Below are positions 10,998 through 22,789 of a stretch of 64,000 nucleotides of DNA, one piece after another; the stretch's first letter is position 1; every line of letters begins with the position of its first letter. Source of the DNA: Piezodorus guildinii (Eukaryota; Arthropoda; Insecta; Hemiptera; Pentatomidae); contig CM041293.1 in NCBI GenBank assembly GCA_023052935.1, positions 173,219,600-173,283,599 of the forward strand, read 5' to 3'. Made by a program: the position numbers and the translations under genes. Under the pieces are notes generated by a model, which saw only the letters and a list, made by a program, of their open reading frames with translations, did not search any database and had not been told where the DNA came from.

Positions 10998-12190
10998 AGG
11001 ATAGTCCCATATGCGGAGACAGTACTAGGAGACTACCAAAGAGGTTTTTGACACAACAGATCCACTATAGATCAGATTTTTTCGATTCGAAGAATCATTG
11101 AGAAGATGAGGGAATTCGGAAGGTCTGTGTGGATGCTGTTTATATATTTTAAAGTGGCATATGACACTATTAACAGGGATGCCTTGTATGTGGCTATGGG
11201 TGAATTGGGAATACCAGATAAACTCATCAGGCTGACCAGGTGTACCTTAGTGCTCAACGAATGCCGAGCTAAGACACCGAGTGGATCCTCGGACTCTTTT
11301 GAAGTAAATAATGGATTAAGGCAAGGAGATCCATTAGCTCCTCTCCTATTTAATATTGTTCTCCATGCTATTTTGAAGGGAACTGAGCTGGACCCAGGAG
11401 GAACCATCTACACCAAGATGATCCAGATAATGACATACACAGATGATGTGGTGGTCATTGGAAGATCTTTAGCTAGTGTGAGAGGTGAGTTCACTAAGCT
11501 TGATACAGAAGCGAGACGTGTGGGTCTTAGTGTTAATGAGGGGAAAACCAAGGTAATGGCATGCAGGAGGAAGAAGCCAGTGCACCCTCAACGTACATGT
11601 CTCATCAGGGATTAGACGCTTGAAGTGGTCAACAGTTTCAGCTACCTCGGGGCCCGTATCAATGAAGATGCTAATGAGGATGAGGAGATAAGATATAGAT
11701 TGGTGGCTGGGAATAAAGTATATTTTGCTCTTATTAAGCTATTTAAAAGAAGATTGCTGAGCAGGACCACTAAAATTAGGCTGTACAAGATGCTTGTTGG
11801 ACCAGTGACAACATATGGATGTGAGACATGGACGTTTAACAAGACTGCTTCTGAAAAAAATGGACCAATTTGAAAGAAACGTTCTTAGACGGATCTTGGG
11901 ACCGTAAAGATCCAGCATCTTAAATGGCTGGGCCATGTTCACAGGATGGAAGATTCAAGAGCAGCTAAAAGACCATACATGCATGATGGACCGATGGTAA
12001 GACCCAAGACCAGATGGTGGGACAATGTAAGCGGTGACCTCCGAAAGCTAGGAATAACAATAACAATGGCAGAAGATAGAGCACAGTGGGAAGGGCTGGT
12101 TGAGCAGGCCAAGGACAGCTATATGTGTCTGTTGTGCCAGTAGAAGACAAGTCTTCTAATCCCAATCCCTTCTTCAGGTTGTGTGAAGAA
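10998..12190 (+). mobile_element. 5'-truncated LINE, RT and C-terminal domain, frameshifted
   Basis: Starts inside the RT (GDYQRGF and STIDQIF-like fingers near 11,020-11,090) and runs through FKVAYDTINRDAL, NNGLRQGDPLAPLLFN and the catalytic box YTDDVV (about 11,437-11,455; usually YADD). It then reads SVNEGKTKVMA, a stop at about 11,613, VNSFSYLGARINEDA, YKMLVGPVTTYGCETWTF, a frameshift near 11,870, LKWLGHVHRMEDSR and finally AEDRAQWEGLVEQAKDSY to about 12,141. It belongs to the same broad endonuclease/RT group as the copies at 768 and 37,141. No A tail and no convincing target duplication is seen. At least two disruptions mean it is dead. Confidence 0.85.
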
Positions 12191-13454
12191 TGGAGATCAC
12201 AACAATGACCAAATTAATTAATTTGATAAAAAAATTCATTTTGTTATTGTGATCTCCATCTTTGAATTGCCCTGAAATTTAGGCTGAAACATAGGCACAA
12301 AAAAATTAAGTTTCCACATAATTGATTTTTCATTTGACTGCACTTGGAACTAACTTCTCCCCTATATATACACACAGTCAACCATTCTCACTTCAAATAA
12401 AAACATATAGTAAAAAATTATAAAAGCAAGTACTTTCTCCATAATCTTTTGTTCTCATACAACCCTGATTCCTAGAATAGTTTCTCTATGCAACACAGGA
12501 GTTAAAAATTGAAAGTAATAAAGAGATTTTTCAATAAATGAGAAAAGGTATAAAAATAATTTACAATGTTTTAACAAAAAATAATTTATTCCATAAAATA
12601 TAATTCTCAATGAATGAAGAATCGAAATTGGATAAAACATTAGTTTGGTTCATTAGTATTGTATAATACAGAAAAAGATGAAATGTTGAACAATTTTACA
12701 ATTATGTACATTTGAGTTTATAAAAATTTAATTTATCATGCTAAATCTTATGTAGTTGTTACACTATATACAAATTTTATCATTTTTTTTTTCCAGAGAA
12801 TTTAAGTTTTTTAAGAATTATTAATCACTAAAAGGACATGGTATAAAAAATAGTTTACATCATGGCCTTACAAAAACATTGCATAGTATGAAATAATTAC
12901 ATATTAAATTTTAAAAAACAACAATAGGAATAAAAAATATCCTACAGGGAAAATTATAATTTGTTAACTATTGATTTTTAGATTCATAGGGAACAAACAT
13001 TGACTTGAAGTTAATGATGTATGAGTGCATAATGAATACATATATAATTTAAGTAAGTAACAATTTTCCATTAGGAGAGTCACTAACGATCAATCCAATT
13101 TAAAAAATCGAACCAAAGATAGATTTTATGAGATGGATGTATCTTTTGGCAGGGTCTCATTACTTTTTATTAAGTAACTTTTTTTTTACTCAAAATTGTA
13201 ACACATTTGAAACGCTCAGATCGAAAATTTGACATCTCTCACATCAGGAATTTATTTAAAATATTTTTTATTATATCAAAATTAGAACACTCTCTCCTAC
13301 AAAAAAAAAAAAAATTTTAATATCATATCACCCTCACACAAGACTGAAACGACAAGAAACTGCATGACGTTTTCGACTACTTCAACACACGTATTGACCA
13401 TATAGGATTTGGTGTCAAGTCTTGACAGTCACTTGTATATATATAAAAAAAACA
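12191..13454. other. AT-rich spacer with a repeat fragment
   Basis: No gene. Around 12,262-12,400 there is a short repeat (ccctgaaatttaggctgaaac, then attctcactt) related to 39,905-40,025. The remainder is AT-rich with A-runs near 13,304. Confidence 0.5.
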
Positions 13455-13913
13455 CTTACTAGACAAACGTTCTTATCTTCCACTTAACTACAAAAGACAT
13501 CATAAGGCCAACTACATGACTATCATAAGGCCGATATGGACTTACGGAGTAGAGCTTTGGGGCTCAACTAAACCATCAAATTCTTCCCGTATCCAATTCC
13601 TACAATCCAAATCCATAACCTCAATGCTCCTTACTTTGTCACGAACAAACTTATCCATAAAGACCTTAATGTTCCGTATGGCCCAATTTAGATACCATTC
13701 CTTTCATGACAAACTCCATTCCCACCCTAATCCTCTTGTTTCAATCCTTTCTTTCTCTTCAATTCCTGACAATCCTCTGAGGCGTCTGAAAAGAAGATGG
13801 CCCCGAGCTTCCATTGGGAAGCTTCTCTACATGTGTTTCATGCCTTTTTATATTCCACTCAAATTTACTTGTTGTATTCCATTATACAGTTGTAAATTCC
13901 AATAAATAAATTT

Positions 13914-13930
<17 letters not shown>
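13455..13930 (+). mobile_element. Jockey-type LINE 3' end with poly(A)
   Basis: The frame 13,516-13,905 encodes the end of a Jockey-like ORF2: RPIWTYGVELWGSTKPSNS (a very typical post-RT motif), then RIQFLQSKSI, FHDKLHSHPNPLVS and NPLRRLKRRWPRA. Upstream LDKRSYLPLNYK-like sequence is visible near 13,460. It is followed by aataaataaa and a poly(A) run (about 13,913-13,928), the normal 3' end of such elements. It is heavily 5' truncated and the middle of the frame has drifted. Confidence 0.82.

Positions 13931-13974
<44 letters not shown>
13931..13974. repeat. (TA)n microsatellite
   Basis: More than twenty uninterrupted TA units following directly on the Jockey poly(A) tail. Such microsatellites often grow from LINE tails. 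Confidence 0.9.
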
Positions 13975-13976
<2 letters not shown>

Positions 13977-14134
13977 TATCAACTATACATCATTAACGTT
14001 TCAAAGTCTTATTTCTTCATCTTCAGAATATTGTGTCAAAAACAACAACACAATATCAAAATCAACTTTACATAAAACTATAATATTTAAACAACAATTA
14101 TATAAAAAATTTATATTTATATCTTCTACACAAT

Positions 14135-14425
14135 GTAAAGAAATTATAGATGTATAATATACCATTGAGAACCCTTAAGATTTTAGAAAAAATATCTTAT
14201 ACACAAAGCTGTAAAAGTTAGTTTAGAGTGATGAAAAGCCAATAAAATCAACTAATAGGTCATAGATAATAATATGATTGATTATTTAATAAAACACATG
14301 TTTGTATTGAAACTTCATTCTATTGAATCTTTAACAATTTATTTTTATCTCTAAATGTGTTTAAAAATTTATTTTAACAATGGAGGTAAGTGAAAGTTGT
14401 GTGATGCGTGCACCAGATTTTTATT
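14135..14425 (+). mobile_element. Helentron-like repeat, family H, copy 2 (3' half)
   Basis: Matches the 3' half of family H: agatgtataatataccatt, then gagtgatgaaaagccaataaa, then ataaaacacatgttt, and the end ggaggtaagtgaaagttgtg followed by gatgcgtgcaccagatttt. The 5' half is missing. Confidence 0.65.
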
Positions 14426-15835
14426 TTATTCTTTTTTTTTTTTTTTGAAGAAGAGAGAAAAAGTCTTAACGTACTTGCTAATTGTAACTAAGCTGAACAG
14501 ACTTTCAACTGGTTGATTGCCAGTGACCCACTTAATACTTCTAAAAAGAAAAGTCAATATTCACAACTTTGGGATTCATTGATTAAAATTAAGGGGAAAA
14601 TATCAGATAAGAAAATGTACAAAGCACTCAAAGATTAGGTTATCTCCAGAAGTTTTTTTTTTTATTTTCCAAAAATGAACATTTTGCATCGTCGACATTT
14701 TTCAGCACGGGGTATAATGACAGATGAAAGAAGGCAATAGATTGTTTACAGATTTGTCATAAAAAAAGGGAAGAAACTTATTGGATATCAAATATAAGGA
14801 CATTATGTGAATAAAAAATACATATTTTTAACGAATACTTCATTTAAATTTTGTTAATTGAATGAACTTACTTTTTATTTGAATAATAATTAGATCTTCT
14901 ACAAAAATTGTATGCCTATAATAACAGTCATATTAATAGATTTTTCCAATAATATTCATTAATAAATTAATAAAACAAAACAAATATTATTTAACAATAA
15001 ATAACAAATAAAAACAATAAAGTTTTTATGTACATAATTTTAATAAATATATATATATATTTTTTTAAATAAAAAAACAAGAATAAATTCTTAGAAAAAA
15101 TAAAAATACATATAAATAATAGACATTTCAACCTTCAATAAATTGTAAACGATTAATTTCAGAATGATTTATTGTTGTAACATGTTCCTGATAAAAAAAA
15201 AAAATCTATAGGTTTAATTAATAGATAATAATAAGTAAAATTATTTTAAATAATCCTAACATATATGAATTCAAAATAAAAAAATACAAAATATTAATAT
15301 ACTGACAAATCAATAAGTTTCTAGTATGAAGTAAATGTATTCATTTAAAAAATAAAAATATTCCTAGTTAATTAATAATTATTAAAAATAATCTGTAACT
15401 AATATACTTAACATTAGAAAAAATTATAAATATACTCATATCTTTCATAATATTAGGTAAATTATAACAGAAAAAAACTTTTTTTTTTACAAAGATTTGA
15501 TTCAGAACACCATCAAAATAAAAGAATTAGAGGAGTATCGACTATTGATTGTATGGAGAATATTGCCTACAAATTAATAGTGGTCTGATAAAATTATTAA
15601 ATATTTTAATATAATATTTGAATTTATTAAAATTACTAGAACCAGTTATTCATTTTACAACTTTAGTATCAACATTCTGTAAATAAATAATTTTTAAAAA
15701 AATGCTTCCGCAGCCTTTAGTAGGCACAGAAGCAATTATAGTAAACATTATTCCTACGAAATTACAGTTCATGTTAAAAAAATTATATAAAGTCTTGGAT
15801 ATATGGGAGAAGATGAAATTTATATGAGTGAGTGA
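14426..15835. other. AT-rich spacer
   Basis: No gene, RNA or repeat recognised. A and T runs are frequent and a short (TA)n lies at about 15,048-15,060. Confidence 0.5.
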
Positions 15836-16160
15836 ATGAAAAATTATTTTTATTCTGGGAAATTTTGTCCCCTCAGAATAATTTACAGGGAACAGAAGAA
15901 GTCCATCGCCCAGCCGTAAGGCTGCAGTCAGCTACCGGTCCTCCAGGTCGGGGGATCAATACACTAATACACATACAGTACACACCCTAGGATCATCTTC
16001 CCTAGGAAGAAGCCACCCCTTAAGGAGGGGGTGCAGGTATGTAGGCATTAAGGAGGCAGCCCCACCAGCATACTAGGATACGTAAAGAGGGTTAGTGGCC
16101 CCACTATCCGAAAACAAATCACTACGAAACCTCAAAAACCAGCCTCGGATGTGTGTTTGA
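15836..16160 (-). repeat. Non-coding repeat, possibly a LINE 3' region on the minus strand
   Basis: The left end (tttttattctgggaaatttt, then gtcccctcagaataat) resembles the 3' ends of the minus-strand LINE copies at 42,340 and 60,115 and the short piece at 18,690. The following ~250 bp is clearly richer in GC (cagtcagctaccggtcctcc, aagccaccccttaaggaggg), unlike the flanks, and has no long open frame. It is probably transposon-derived, but the family is not identified. Confidence 0.4.
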
Positions 16161-17456
16161 GCCTGAACATTATATATTTTTTCTGTATATTTTGTTTATA
16201 ATTTAAAAATCAAATTAAATTAAAAATATTTTTTTTTTTTATGAGGAAAATATTTCTTTTGTTGGTTTGTATGTTATATTTACGTTTTTTAGTGTTTATA
16301 TTCAAGTGTAGTTAGGGATTAGACAGATAACAGTGCCCCCTTGCCCTCATGACAGTACCGATCGCACCAGTAAGGGGAGAGCACGCTTATTTCGTTAGGC
16401 CTTCAAACCATCTTCGATCAGGACTTCGTCTCATCTTTTTGAAGATAACCAACCGTCCTTCTAGTGGATCACAATCGCCTACCCGTCTGCGGAACCAAAG
16501 AAAATATGGACAGATAACTACCCTATATATATTTTTTCTCATTATATTTATTCATTTTTTGTACCATTAGTAGTAATACTAACCTACTAACCCAATTTTA
16601 GAACTTATTTTTTTTACAGTTAGGTTAATAGAAGATTTTTTATTTTTTTATATAAATCAAATGGTTTTATATTTTTTTGTAAATTTTCCTCATATTTTTT
16701 TTTATTAAACTTTTATTTATTTGTTTTACTTTCAATTTTATCTTTTTATTTAATATTACCTTTTTTTTATTTTAATGATTAAGTACTCAAGACCAGCTCT
16801 TTTCGATACGGGATCGAGTCTACGTTAGCCCAGTCTTTTATTTCGTTTTAATGTCACTCATTCCCAACAGATGTGAATGGTCTAAAAGAAACAACGCGGC
16901 AATCATCAACGATTTGTAGTGCCAAACCCAATATAAAGAAGAAGTCCAATTTGTCAGGCTATATTTAATACATAATTATTTAGTTAAGTAACTCTAAAAG
17001 TTAATATAAATAAAAGATACAAATAAAAACAGATAACAGATTGTGATAGAATAGATAATAAAGCCTTAATTTATATTGAACAAACCAAAAAAATTTAAAA
17101 AATGAATCACTCAACACATCAGTAAATGTAAATCCACCAATTAAAAAATATAACAAAGCCACTGTTTATCCACTCATAGCACAGAACACAAGCACCAATT
17201 TGATTTAACAACCGGGAAATTTTAGCCATAGAAAATAATAGTAAAAAAAAAAAGGAGAATATCAGAAGTCATATGCATTACTAAAAAATATCCAGCAAGT
17301 CTGTAATTTCCGACAAGATACACATACATTATGTGATTCATACAACATCATCTCAAAACTAATAATATATAACAGATTAAGGTTTATTATTTGGGTTAAA
17401 ACCAAAGGCAACAAACCAAAGCAGCCTTATAAAGGAAAAGGCTCAAAAAGCCGCTC
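16161..17456. other. Spacer with a small GC-richer island
   Basis: Mostly AT-rich. The island 16,320-16,510 contains a 73-residue open frame with no recognised motif, and I do not call a gene. T-runs near 16,230 and 16,590-16,760. Confidence 0.4.
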
Positions 17457-17760
17457 ATGATGATCAGTTCCGCAGACAACAGAGCCAAAGCTATGGCAGC
17501 AAATGATGCTAGGCTCGATCAAAATTTATTTTCTCATTTAACTTCTGTTACAACTAAATTACAAAATTTCAACCATTCACCACAACCCGTCACGGCCTCA
17601 CTTCCCCAAACAACTAGAGGTATAGGTTTTGCAGCTCAAGCAGCAGCTACCTAAGTTCAGGAGAGAAAAGCTTTTACTGGAGTATCAGTCCACCAAATTT
17701 ATAGAATCGCATTAGCACAACATGCGATGATACGTGAAGGACATTTCTATAGCCCATAGC
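17457..17760 (+). pseudogene. Unassigned short coding-like relic
   Basis: The frame 17,457-17,651 encodes an alanine- and glutamine-rich peptide (DNRAKAMAANDARLDQNLF, later GIGFAAQAAAT). In the same frame, past the stop, the text stays protein-like (RKAFTGVSVHQIYRIALAQH, then REGHFYSP). Composition is less AT-biased than the flanks, which suggests former coding sequence with a premature stop. No family is recognised. A retroelement gag or a decayed exon are both possible. Confidence 0.3.
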
Positions 17761-17829
17761 TTCTGAACAGTTTTAAATATATAACAATAGGAATGAAAAG
17801 ATATTATAAATGATACCTTCTAATGACAT

Positions 17830-18130
17830 TTCTTTTTTTTTTTTGTTTCTCCTCCTCCCTCGCCTTTGAAGGCGGCTGTACGGAGTTTCTCGGGCCAGGG
17901 GGTTGAGGGTGGGGAATAAATGCTGAAATAAAAGCCCCCCCAGCACCGAGTCTCAAATATAAGGCCAGTTGCACCAGCCTCGGTTCAACCTAAGCATACC
18001 TCAGGTAAAACTACAGTAGATAGTTTACCACCGATTTGAGCAGGGAGCGTTGTTGGTACGGCATTTACTTAAATCTATGTCTTGCGGGAGATGAAAGGTA
18101 GGTCGGCCATTTTACTTCCTGATTTCAATT
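17830..18130. repeat. GC-richer non-coding island, probably repeat-derived
   Basis: This stretch (ctcgggccagggggttgagg, then cccccccagcaccgagtctc, then gttgcaccagcctcggttca) stands out from the AT-rich surroundings. There is no open frame of note. gttgcacca also occurs in the SINE-like piece near 19,200 in inverse form. The family is not identified. Confidence 0.3.
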
Positions 18131-19139
18131 CTTAACCTCATCAGCTTAGCTACTTTGGAACTTCTTTTTAAGAAATATATTCTTCTGTTTCTAAAGTTTG
18201 TTATTAAAAGAAATTAGTTAATTTATTATTATATTGTTATTCATCGTGGTTATTAAAAGAATATAGTTAATTTATCATTTGTTTCCTGATTGTGAATAAA
18301 TTGTTTTGGATTGTTTGTGATTTTTTTAACTTTCATTTCACAGCAATCAGTTTATGAGTCAAAAAATATCATCTATTTTGGTTTTTAGTCACTTTTGTAA
18401 TTTCATGTGGAGTCCTAAGACTGAAATTAACAACAACCCCTCTTGTTAATTGAAAAGTAAAACCCTGATTATATAAAACATACTGTGGAACATTTTGTAC
18501 AAAATTAGGAGATAGTTGTCTCTATTCTGCATTTAAATGCATTAATAATAAAATTAATTAGTTAATGAAAAGTCAATCATTTGTGTTAAAATTTTCAAAA
18601 ACTGATATGGAACCTACTGAAAATCATCCTCCAGATACAGAATGTAGAAAATTTATTTTTAACAGGAATATGGTGGGATTTTTAATAATAATAATAAAAC
18701 TTTATTCTGGGACTATGTCCCTTAAGAATAACAAAAATGAACAGTATATATTCATATTTATGTCTGGTCAAGAAAACAAAGAACAACTGACTTAAAAAAG
18801 TTATAGGCCTAGGAATCACTAAAGAACTATTAAAATGATAAACAACTTAAATATCTTATATTTACAAAACCAAACATTGTCAATTATTTAGAGAGGATCT
18901 ATTTCAATGGAAATAAAATAAAACCATAATTATAAATGAAAATGTTGATTAAAATTTTATGAAAATGAAACAAAATTTAAAATACCTATAGTAAATAATA
19001 ACTACAAATTAAATAATTAATAACAAATTATAATATTATTCTTCGTCATCTGTTCAAGTGTTCAATGTTAATCAAATCCATTTCCTTGAAATAGAAGAGT
19101 AAAACAAAAGTGATACTATTTCACAAGTCCCTGGATGGT
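18131..19139. other. AT-rich spacer with a LINE-tail fragment
   Basis: Contains a short block at about 18,690-18,735 (actttattctgggactatgt, then cccttaagaataac) shared with the LINE 3' ends at 60,115 and 42,345. Otherwise nothing recognised. Confidence 0.45.
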
Positions 19140-19315
19140 TAGCTCTTTACAGGAGGTTAAACGGTGAGTCTTGCCCAGTAAAGTTACCGTGATTCAGCAT
19201 CCCTATCCTAGTGGTGCAACTAGCCCTAATTGTTTTATTTTCAAACTATTTGGTCCTCTGTGTTGGTAGGCAAACGCGCGCTCTAAAGCCACTCAGCTAC
19301 ACCCGCCCCTTCCTA
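19140..19315 (-). mobile_element. SINE-like repeat with a tRNA-like head
   Basis: On the minus strand from 19,312 the sequence reads gggtgtagctgagtggcttt, then agagcgcgcgtttgcctacc, an A-box/D-arm-like and anticodon-arm-like beginning. The B box expected about 40 nt later is absent, and the rest (gggctagttgcaccactagg) is SINE-like body. It is a fourth, weakly supported tRNA-derived family. Confidence 0.4.
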
Positions 19316-19900
19316 ATGACATTCTAATTTTTATTTTAACACCCTTCTCCCTCCCCCTTCATGGACATCTATTCGACACGAGCTTTCTGAGTGTAAGCAT
19401 CCACACACACATAGTAATTAACACATTTTTTAAAGTCAATTAGTTTATTGTTCATATTTATAAATTAAATTTAATAATGATTGAGCATAGTACATCAACG
19501 AATTCCTTTATATTTCATTTCTATAGTAGAATTATTTTCATTGTTCTTCTTTTTTTTTTAAGTTTTATTTGTAAATTTTTAAATTATTTTTATACACTTT
19601 TAGGAATTAAACATTAATCTTATAGATTATTAAACAATTTATAACTGCATAAATTTTGTTTATTATTGTACTTTTGTATTGTATATATAATTTTCATGAT
19701 AAAACTGCGTAGATTGATTATTTTTAATTGGAACGATATTTGGCAGATAAATTTGTTAATTTGCACCTGAAGATGGCATTTTAGCCGAAATGTCGTGCAT
19801 TAATTTTTAATAAAAGAGTGGTGAGTTATAAATCAGCCTCCAATTTTATTCACAGAATTTGACCTTCACCTTAAGAATCTACACCTTTATATCAGAATAG
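19316..19900. other. AT-rich spacer with a hammerhead-like motif
   Basis: AT-rich. At about 19,767-19,800 the text cctgaagatggcattttagc followed by cgaaatgtcgtgc has a CTGANGA box, a GGC/GCC stem and a GAAA box, as discussed under findings. Confidence 0.45.
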
Positions 19901-19964
19901 TTATTTTCTATTAAATAAGTAGAGCCTGTACCTAAACAAACCCCCAAGAGGGCCTTGGGCTCAG

Positions 19965-20046
19965 TACATATAGTTTATATATGTCTATGTTAGTCATTCA
20001 TAAAAAATCTCTTTAAAAAGTCTTGTGTACGTTGAAGATCTTTAAC
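19965..20046 (+). mobile_element. End of the 5' LTR of an errantivirus-like element
   Basis: The segment gtctatgttagtcattcat, then aaaaagtcttgtgtacgttg and aagatctttaac matches the 3' LTR at 27,510-27,586 almost base for base. Upstream of about 19,965 the match is lost, so the 5' LTR is truncated or strongly diverged. It is followed at once by the primer-binding site. Confidence 0.8.
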
Positions 20047-20066
20047 TGGCGCCCGAACACAGGGAC
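20047..20066 (+). promoter_or_regulatory. Primer-binding site, tRNA-Lys type
   Basis: tggcgcccgaacacagggac matches the 18-nt site complementary to the 3' end of tRNA-Lys except for an extra CA in the middle. It lies directly after the LTR, which is where minus-strand DNA synthesis is primed. Confidence 0.8.
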
Positions 20067-20244
20067 TAGGACAAGAAGACTGCCACAGCGTATACAGATA
20101 TAGCAATCATTCTCACGACTTCAGAGGTAACTTTTCAAATTTCTGATGATTCTCAAATCTTGGGAAACCAAGTTTCAAGATCTTTTGTTTGAGACTTTGC
20201 AGCACCAACATATTTCATGGTAAATTAATTTTTATTTTTATTTC

Positions 20245-20680
20245 ATGTCAAATTTACAAGATAGACTAAACAACTTAAGACAAGTAAATACCACTTTAAA
20301 TATAGAAAATATTGATCAATTATTAATTGAAACAAATTCAGATATGGCTTTAGAAATCAAAGATCACAATTTCAAACTTATTCCAGAATATGACGGTGAT
20401 CCTTTACTTTTCGTTGATTTTATTAGAAATGCCAATTTTGTGTATGAATTATATTGTAAGAATGATAATCCAAGTAAAAATATCAAATCACTCTAAATTA
20501 GTATTAACTTCGCTAACCAAATTAAAAGGAAAAGCAAAAATAGCTACTTATCATAAAGAATTTACTAGTGTTAATCAAATTTAAAAATTTTTATAACGAA
20601 AATATCAAGAAATATTTTAAATACTAGATCTTATAATCATGAAAATACGCATGATTATTTTAGACAGATTAGGAATGAAA
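20245..20680 (+). pseudogene. Errantivirus-like gag fragment (broken)
   Basis: The first frame starts at the ATG at 20,245 (MSNLQDRLNNLRQVNTTL) and includes FKLIPEYDGDPLLFVDFI, typical of the gag of errantivirus-type Gypsy elements. It stops at 20,496. The continuing sequence changes frame (LTKLKGKAKIA, then FTSVNQIKNFYNENI-like, then HDYFRQIRNETM). It ends near 20,690 in a 26-bp tandem duplication (tgtatgctcgtgtgtgtata tracts at 20,691 and 20,717). The gag C-terminus and protease are missing because other elements have replaced that part. Confidence 0.72.
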
Positions 20681-20837
20681 CGATGCGATTTGTATGCTCG
20701 TGTGTGTATATGCGATGTGTATGCTCGTGTGTGTATATGCCGACACAGAAATTGAAGACAAAAAGTCAGAAATGTCTCGGTACGGCAAACAAATATCACA
20801 TCACGCCGTTCATAATCTACATCCCGCACTAACAGAT

Positions 20838-21126
20838 TTTATTATTTTTTTTTTCAGTGGCGCGACAGGCCGTGTAGGCTCTGGGCCTCGCGGTATAAAC
20901 TCCTGCGAATTTACACTTACGTTTCAGGATGCTATTTTTAGTGTAGGGTCATCATTTTGTGAGTGGCCACCCTTTGGCTGACGGGTCTCACATACCCGGG
21001 GGAGAGGTTGTGAGTGAATCCCCATTTTTTTACATCCTTATAGAAGCCCCGCCGGGACTGGGATTCGAACTCAGAACCTGTAGCATGAGAGACTAGCGCA
21101 CTAGCCACTCAGCCAAGGGCTCCCCT
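20838..21126 (-). mobile_element. tRNA-derived SINE, family S1, copy 2
   Basis: Reverse-oriented copy of the SINE at 8698: minus-strand head near 21,126 (gtgcgctagtctctcatgc), B-box complement ggattcgaac at 21,061, body with gggcctcgcgg and tail ending in a T-run complement near 20,842. It sits inside the errantivirus/Gypsy composite and is therefore younger than it. Confidence 0.85.
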
Positions 21127-21254
21127 ACACAGGATTTATTTACCATATTAAATTTGATACGATTGAAGTTATCGACGAAATCCTAAGAAATAATGTCTCG
21201 CATATTGTTCATAGGTTGTATAGTCAAGGAAGTCGAAAAGTCGATACCATTTTA

Positions 21255-22262
21255 AGGTAATAACGGACCACACTAGCCTTAAATGGTTGAATAATTTGAG
21301 AAATCCTTCAGGACAATTTGCTAGATGGACCTTGGAACTTCAAGGTTACGATTACAAAGTAATATATCGTAAGAGATCCGCTCATTCATTACCGGATTTC
21401 TTTTCTCGTTTACCGCATGTCTGCGTGGAGAATAGTGAGCAGAACATCATCAACTCACTTTGCACCCTCAGCCCTCTATGGGATATTAACAGTACCGATG
21501 AGTGGTACAAACAGAAATGTAGAAATGTTATTCAGCGGCCTCAGGACCACCCAGATTGGAAGGTTCGAGACGGCTATTTATACCGACACATCATGGAAGA
21601 TGTTGAATTAATGTTAGAAGATGACTCGATATCTTGGAAACTGGTGCTTCCCGAAGAACAACAAAGGGTATAACTCATAGTAAAACTCCGCCATATTGGC
21701 CTCAGGCAAATCCAGTTGAAAGGACTAATCGTGTAATCAAGACAATGATTGCCTCTTTTGTCGAAGATAATCACAAAACTTGGGACTTATATCTTCCCAA
21801 ATTCAACTTTGCACTAAAGACGTCATGGCACGCTTCCTTAGGATGCACTCCAGCGTATTTGAATTTCGGTAGGGAATTAGTAGCTCCCAACACTCAATTT
21901 AGTAATGCAGGCTCAGATAATTTAATCCCTCTTACTGTCTCTACCTGGACTGCACATTTGCATACATTAAATGAACTCAAATTACTTGTTGAGAAAAATT
22001 GATGTAAGTACTTCTAGTTTTAAGCAAGCTAGATATTATAATTTGCGTAAAAGAGATAACAAATTTAAAGTAGGTGACTTAGTCCTTAGGAAGGCTCACC
22101 ACTTATCTTCAGGAGCGGAAGGCTTTGCGGCTAAACTGGCCCCAAAGTTCGAAGGACCTTACAAGATCCGGAGGAAGACGTCGGCCAACACCTTTCAGTT
22201 GGAGGATGAAGATGGCAATGACGTGGGCAGCGCACACGCTGGACAGCTAAAGCCGTTCCAAA
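21255..22262 (+). pseudogene. Second Gypsy element: RNase H end and integrase C-terminus, internally deleted
   Basis: Begins with the end of an RNase H domain (TSLKWLNNLRNPSGQFARW, then YRKRSAHSLPDFFSRLP), followed by the linker before integrase (HPDWKVRDGYLYRHI). At about 21,668 the text jumps to the end of the integrase core (PPYWPQANPVERTNRVIK, holding the third catalytic Glu) and the C-terminal part (FKVGDLVLRKAHHLSSG, then KFEGPYKIRRKTSANTFQL, then HAGQLKPFQR) up to the stop at 22,265. The zinc-binding and first core parts of the integrase are gone. A stop near 22,000 breaks the frame again. It is a different family from the surrounding errantivirus. Confidence 0.85.
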
Positions 22263-22294
22263 GATAAAATCAGCGTGAGGTTTCGCGCTTCCCT

Positions 22295-22650
22295 AAAGGA
22301 AGGGAGGTTGTCGGCACGGTTAGCAGTCACGGTTGTCGGCACCGGTTGGCAGAACCTGCTCCATTGTACCCTTACCTCTTGTTCCCTATGTTACCTTGTA
22401 CCTTACGTGTATTTCCTTATCTTTTCTTTTAATTTAACTTAGTGAAATATTTCCTTTTACTTTGTCTTATGTTCATTTCTTTATTTGTAATTCATTACCT
22501 TTTGTATATACATATTGTAAATATTTTAATATTGTACATAAATTGTTGCATGGTAGTATTTGCATTTATTTTTGTCTTGTAGATAGTTAATAAATTATAT
22601 TAGAAGTATTTGCGTTTGATAGTTGCATTGCATGCCAGAACAAACTAACC
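22295..22650 (+). mobile_element. Polypurine tract and 3' LTR of the second Gypsy element
   Basis: A polypurine tract (aaaggaagggagg, 22,295-22,307) follows the pol stop by about 30 bp. The LTR begins at 22,309 with tgtcggcacgg and carries a partial direct repeat of ggttgtcggcac at 22,306 and 22,333. An aataaa signal lies near 22,588. The right end is not fixed; no matching 5' LTR remains. Confidence 0.6.
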
Positions 22651-22789
22651 CAGCTCTTCTTGCTGAGCTTAGCTGGAAAAGCAAATAACCTTTTTTTTCA
22701 TGACAAGGTATGTACCAATTTCATTTTCTATATTAATCACAAAAAGTGGATAAAGCTACTTGTATCTGGCCTAACCAGCCTGGCGCCCT

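Noticed and set aside
13931..13974. TA array as a regulatory or origin element
   Set aside because: Plain microsatellite growing from a LINE tail; similar ones at 29,117, 49,576 and 49,762.
16349..16570. 73-codon frame as a gene
   Set aside because: No motif, no splice sites, ends in a low-complexity hydrophobic run from AT-rich DNA.
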